Shown here in pieces: positions 7,599 to 9,895 of a stretch of 9,895 nt of DNA. The notes beneath the pieces are model-generated. The model worked only from the letters and a program-made list of their open reading frames with translations, was not told the origin of the DNA and did not search any database. How positions within the stretch are numbered: the first letter of the stretch is position 1; every line of letters begins with the position of its first letter. The DNA is from Eubacteriales bacterium. Lineage in GTDB: Bacteria > Bacillota > Clostridia > Christensenellales > CAG-138. The translations under genes and the position numbers were made by a program. The stretch is taken from NCBI GenBank assembly GCA_030695285.1, contig JAUYTF010000361.1:1-9895 (forward strand). The letters are read 5' to 3'.

Positions 7599-9680
7599 TT
7601 GCCTAGAGATACTTCACTGGAAATGACCCGCAACATCGGGATCATGGCACATATCGACGCCGGCAAAACCACGACGACCGAGCGAATTTTGTACTACACG
7701 GGCAAGATTCACAAGATTGGCGAGGTGCATGAAGGCGCGGCTGCCATGGATTATATGATTCAGGAGCAGGAGCGCGGCATCACGATTACGTCCGCCGCGA
7801 CGACCGCTTATTGGCGTTCGCACCGCATCAACATCATCGACACGCCCGGCCACGTGGACTTCACGATGGAGGTCGAGCGTTCGCTTCGCGTACTCGACGG
7901 CGCGGTTGCCGTCTTCTGTGCGAAGGGCGGCGTTGAGCCGCAGTCTGAGACGGTTTGGCGTCAGGCGACAAAGTACGGCGTGCCGTGCATCGCTTACATC
8001 AACAAGATGGACATCACCGGCGCGAACTTCGACAACGTCTGCCAGATGATGCGCGAGCGCCTCGGCGCAAACGCGCTGCCCATCCAGCTACCCATCGGCG
8101 CTGAAGGCGACTTCCGCGGCATCATCGACCTTGTGGCGATGAAGGCAGAGGTCTACTACAACGACGACGGCACGGATGTGCGCGAGGAGGAGATCCCCGC
8201 GGACATGCTGCCGCTGGTCAAGGAACAGCGCGCAAAGCTACTGGATACCATCATCGAAGAAGATGAGAGCCTGATGGAGCGGTATTTCGGCGGGGAATGG
8301 TTTACGGCGGCAGAGTTGATCCCCTGCATCCGCAAAGCAACGCTCTCCGGCAGAATCGTGCCCGTTACCTGCGGCACTTCCTACCGCAACAAGGGTGTGC
8401 AGCCGCTGCTCAACGCGATTGTCGACTATCTGCCCAGCCCTCTGGACATCGAGCCCGCCAAGGGAACCGATAAGAACGGCGAAGGCGAGTTTTTGGTCGA
8501 GCCGCGTGACGACGGCCCGTTTGCAGCGCTGGCGTTCAAGATTCTTTCGGACCCGTACGTCGGCAGGCTTTCATTCATCCGCGTATACGGCGGAACGCTC
8601 AAGAGCGGGTCTTACGTATATAACGCGAGCAAGGGAAAGCGCGAGCGCGTCGGCCGCATCATGATGATGCACGCCGATACGCGCACCGAGATCGAAGAAG
8701 CGCATTCGGGCGATATCGTGGCGCTCGTCGGCATGAAGGATACCGGAACGGGCGATACGCTCTGCGCGGAGAATCACCAGTTGCTCCTTGAGAGCATGGA
8801 TTTCCCGGAACCCGTCATTCAGGTTGCCATCGAGCCTAAGACCAAGGCCGGACAGGAGAAGATGGGACTTGCTCTCGTCAAGCTGGCTGAAGAGGATCCC
8901 ACATTCCGCACCTATACGGACCCGGACACGGGTCAAACCATCATCGCGGGCATGGGTGAGCTGCATCTGGGGATCATCGTGGACCGCATGATCCGCGAGT
9001 TCCATGTGGAAGCGCGCGTGGGCAACCCGCAGGTTTCTTACAAGGAGAGTATCAAAGCCCCCGTCAAAGCGGATTGCCGATATGTCCGCCAGTCTGGCGG
9101 ACGCGGCCAGTACGGCCATTGCGTCATCGAGCTTGCCCCGCGTGAACCGGGTGCCGGCTACGAGTTTGTCGACAAAATCGTCGGCGGCGCGATTCCCAGA
9201 GAATACATCCCCGCGGTCGATAAGGGCATGCGCGAAGCGCTCAAGAGCGGCAAGCTCGGCGGATACGAAGTGGTCGACGTGCAGGCAACGCTGCTGGACG
9301 GCTCCTATCACGAGGTGGACTCCTCCGAAATGGCGTTTACCATTGCGGGATCGCTGGCCATCAAGGAAGCGCTTGAAAAGGCGCAGTGCTCGCTGCTTGA
9401 GCCGATGATGAAGGTGGAAATACTCGTGCCGGAAGACTACCTTGGCGACGTGATGGGCAACATCACCTCCCGCCGCGGCAAGCTCAGCGGCATGGAGACC
9501 CGCCAGAACGTTCAGGTGATCGACGCGCTTGTGCCGCTCTCCGAGATGTTTGGGTACGCCACCGACCTTAGAAGCCGTACACAGGGGCGCGGCACCTTCA
9601 CAATGCAGTTTGCGCATTACGTAGAGGTGCCCAAGTCGATCGCCGAGACGGTGGTCGGCAAGAAGGAATACCGGCTGTAA
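7599..9680 (+). CDS. fusA: Translation elongation factor G
   Basis: This is the complete 693-residue EF-G, the ribosome-dependent GTPase that drives tRNA-mRNA translocation and, with RRF, ribosome recycling. The TTG start at 7599 is chosen because the conserved N-terminus [20 protein letters not shown] begins there and AAAGGG (7585-7590) lies 8 nt upstream. GTPase motifs are intact: P-loop AHIDAGKT at 17-24, switch [10 protein letters not shown] at 60-68, DTPGHVDF at 81-88 with the catalytic His at 85, NKMD at 135-138 and GTS at 259-261. Domain IV carries [10 protein letters not shown] and a conserved block ([16 protein letters not shown]). The C-terminal domain includes [15 protein letters not shown] and [10 protein letters not shown], typical of canonical EF-G. 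It is 198 nt from rpsG, an unusually large gap inside a str operon, and 74 nt from tuf. Confidence 0.99.
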   Translation: MPRDTSLEMTRNIGIMAHIDAGKTTTTERILYYTGKIHKIGEVHEGAAAMDYMIQEQERGITITSAATTAYWRSHRINIIDTPGHVDFTMEVERSLRVLDGAVAVFCAKGGVEPQSETVWRQATKYGVPCIAYINKMDITGANFDNVCQMMRERLGANALPIQLPIGAEGDFRGIIDLVAMKAEVYYNDDGTDVREEEIPADMLPLVKEQRAKLLDTIIEEDESLMERYFGGEWFTAAELIPCIRKATLSGRIVPVTCGTSYRNKGVQPLLNAIVDYLPSPLDIEPAKGTDKNGEGEFLVEPRDDGPFAALAFKILSDPYVGRLSFIRVYGGTLKSGSYVYNASKGKRERVGRIMMMHADTRTEIEEAHSGDIVALVGMKDTGTGDTLCAENHQLLLESMDFPEPVIQVAIEPKTKAGQEKMGLALVKLAEEDPTFRTYTDPDTGQTIIAGMGELHLGIIVDRMIREFHVEARVGNPQVSYKESIKAPVKADCRYVRQSGGRGQYGHCVIELAPREPGAGYEFVDKIVGGAIPREYIPAVDKGMREALKSGKLGGYEVVDVQATLLDGSYHEVDSSEMAFTIAGSLAIKEALEKAQCSLLEPMMKVEILVPEDYLGDVMGNITSRRGKLSGMETRQNVQVIDALVPLSEMFGYATDLRSRTQGRGTFTMQFAHYVEVPKSIAETVVGKKEYRL

Positions 9681-9689
9681 AGCAAATAT

Positions 9690-9710
9690 CAACTGCCAAG
9701 CCGGCGGTTG
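9690..9710 (+). other. Small hairpin between fusA and tuf
   Basis: CAACTGCC (9690-9697) pairs with GGCGGTTG (9703-9710), eight pairs including one G-U, around a five-base loop. The nearest T-run (TTTT, 9723-9726) is 12 nt downstream, too far for a classical terminator. It may be a processing or partial-attenuation element, since EF-Tu is normally made in excess of EF-G, but this is speculation. Confidence 0.3.
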
Positions 9711-9754
9711 AGCAATATTATCGTTTTACGATTGAATTAGAAAGAGGAGATTTT

Positions 9755-9895
9755 ATGGCAAAGGCAAAATTCGAACGCACGAAGCCGCACGTAAACGTCG
9801 GCACCATCGGTCACGTTGACCACGGCAAGACGACGCTGACGGCGGCCATCACGATGGCACTGTCGCAGCAGGGCGAAGCCAAGGCGATGCGCTAT
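9755..9895 (+). CDS. tuf: Translation elongation factor Tu, N-terminal part (3' end outside window)
   Basis: The first 47 codons of EF-Tu, the GTPase that delivers aminoacyl-tRNA to the ribosome, are present. ATG at 9755 follows AGAGGAG (9743-9749) with a 5-nt spacer. The sequence [20 protein letters not shown] and the P-loop GHVDHGKT (19-26) are diagnostic. Only the start of domain I is present, so the switch regions and the kirromycin and EF-Ts contact surfaces cannot be judged. The gene runs off the window edge and shows no sign of damage. Its position right after fusA is the standard str operon order. Confidence 0.98.
   Translation, partial: MAKAKFERTKPHVNVGTIGHVDHGKTTLTAAITMALSQQGEAKAMRY

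Noticed and set aside
8571..9692. A 373-codon open frame on the minus strand across fusA
   Set aside because: It is antisense to conserved EF-G codons, a common result of strong third-position GC bias, and its protein has no recognisable features.
9708..9737. A promoter for tuf between fusA and tuf
   Set aside because: TTGAGC with an 18-nt spacer and TTGAAT is a weak match, and the start would fall on the tuf ribosome binding site.

Overview
The window is a stretch of the bacterial RNA polymerase / ribosomal protein gene cluster, read entirely on the + strand: the 3' part of rpoB, complete rpoC, a small unrecognised gene for a cysteine-rich membrane protein, then the str operon rpsL - rpsG - fusA, and the first 47 codons of tuf. 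The organism is most likely a GC-rich member of the Clostridia (Firmicutes). The evidence is the gene order, strong AGGAG-type ribosome binding sites, GTG (rpoC) and TTG (fusA) starts, a Bacillus/Clostridium-like acidic RpoB tail, and the sequence style of RpoC, S7 and EF-G. A deep-branching GC-rich clostridial order is a guess; nothing here fixes genus or family.

Layout. Positions 1-1779 encode the C-terminal half of the RNA polymerase beta subunit, ending in a 96-residue, very acidic tail. A 71-nt spacer carries an imperfect duplication of the rpoC translation start. Positions 1851-5366 encode beta'. A 111-nt spacer with a strong stem-loop leads to 5478-6104, a 208-residue protein with eight cysteines and two predicted membrane helices, where many Firmicutes carry an L7Ae-like gene. 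The 421-nt spacer 6105-6525 holds a near-consensus sigma-A promoter (6268-6296) and a leader of about 220 nt with several predicted helices and a possible 22-codon upstream ORF. Then follow rpsL (6526-6915), rpsG (6930-7400), a 198-nt spacer with a mini-ORF and a very stable hairpin, fusA (7599-9680), a 74-nt spacer with a small hairpin, and tuf (from 9755).

The genes serve transcription (beta, beta') and translation (S12 and S7 of the 30S subunit, EF-G and EF-Tu). The promoter at 6268 suggests the str genes can be transcribed separately from rpoBC. No mobile element, CRISPR array, tRNA or rRNA gene was seen. The coding content is mostly housekeeping. The points worth a second look are the non-coding spacers (duplicated start region, structured leader, hairpins without U-tracts), the unknown cysteine-rich membrane protein, and some unusual residues in S12 and in the RpoB tail. 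I did not find a convincing new biological system.
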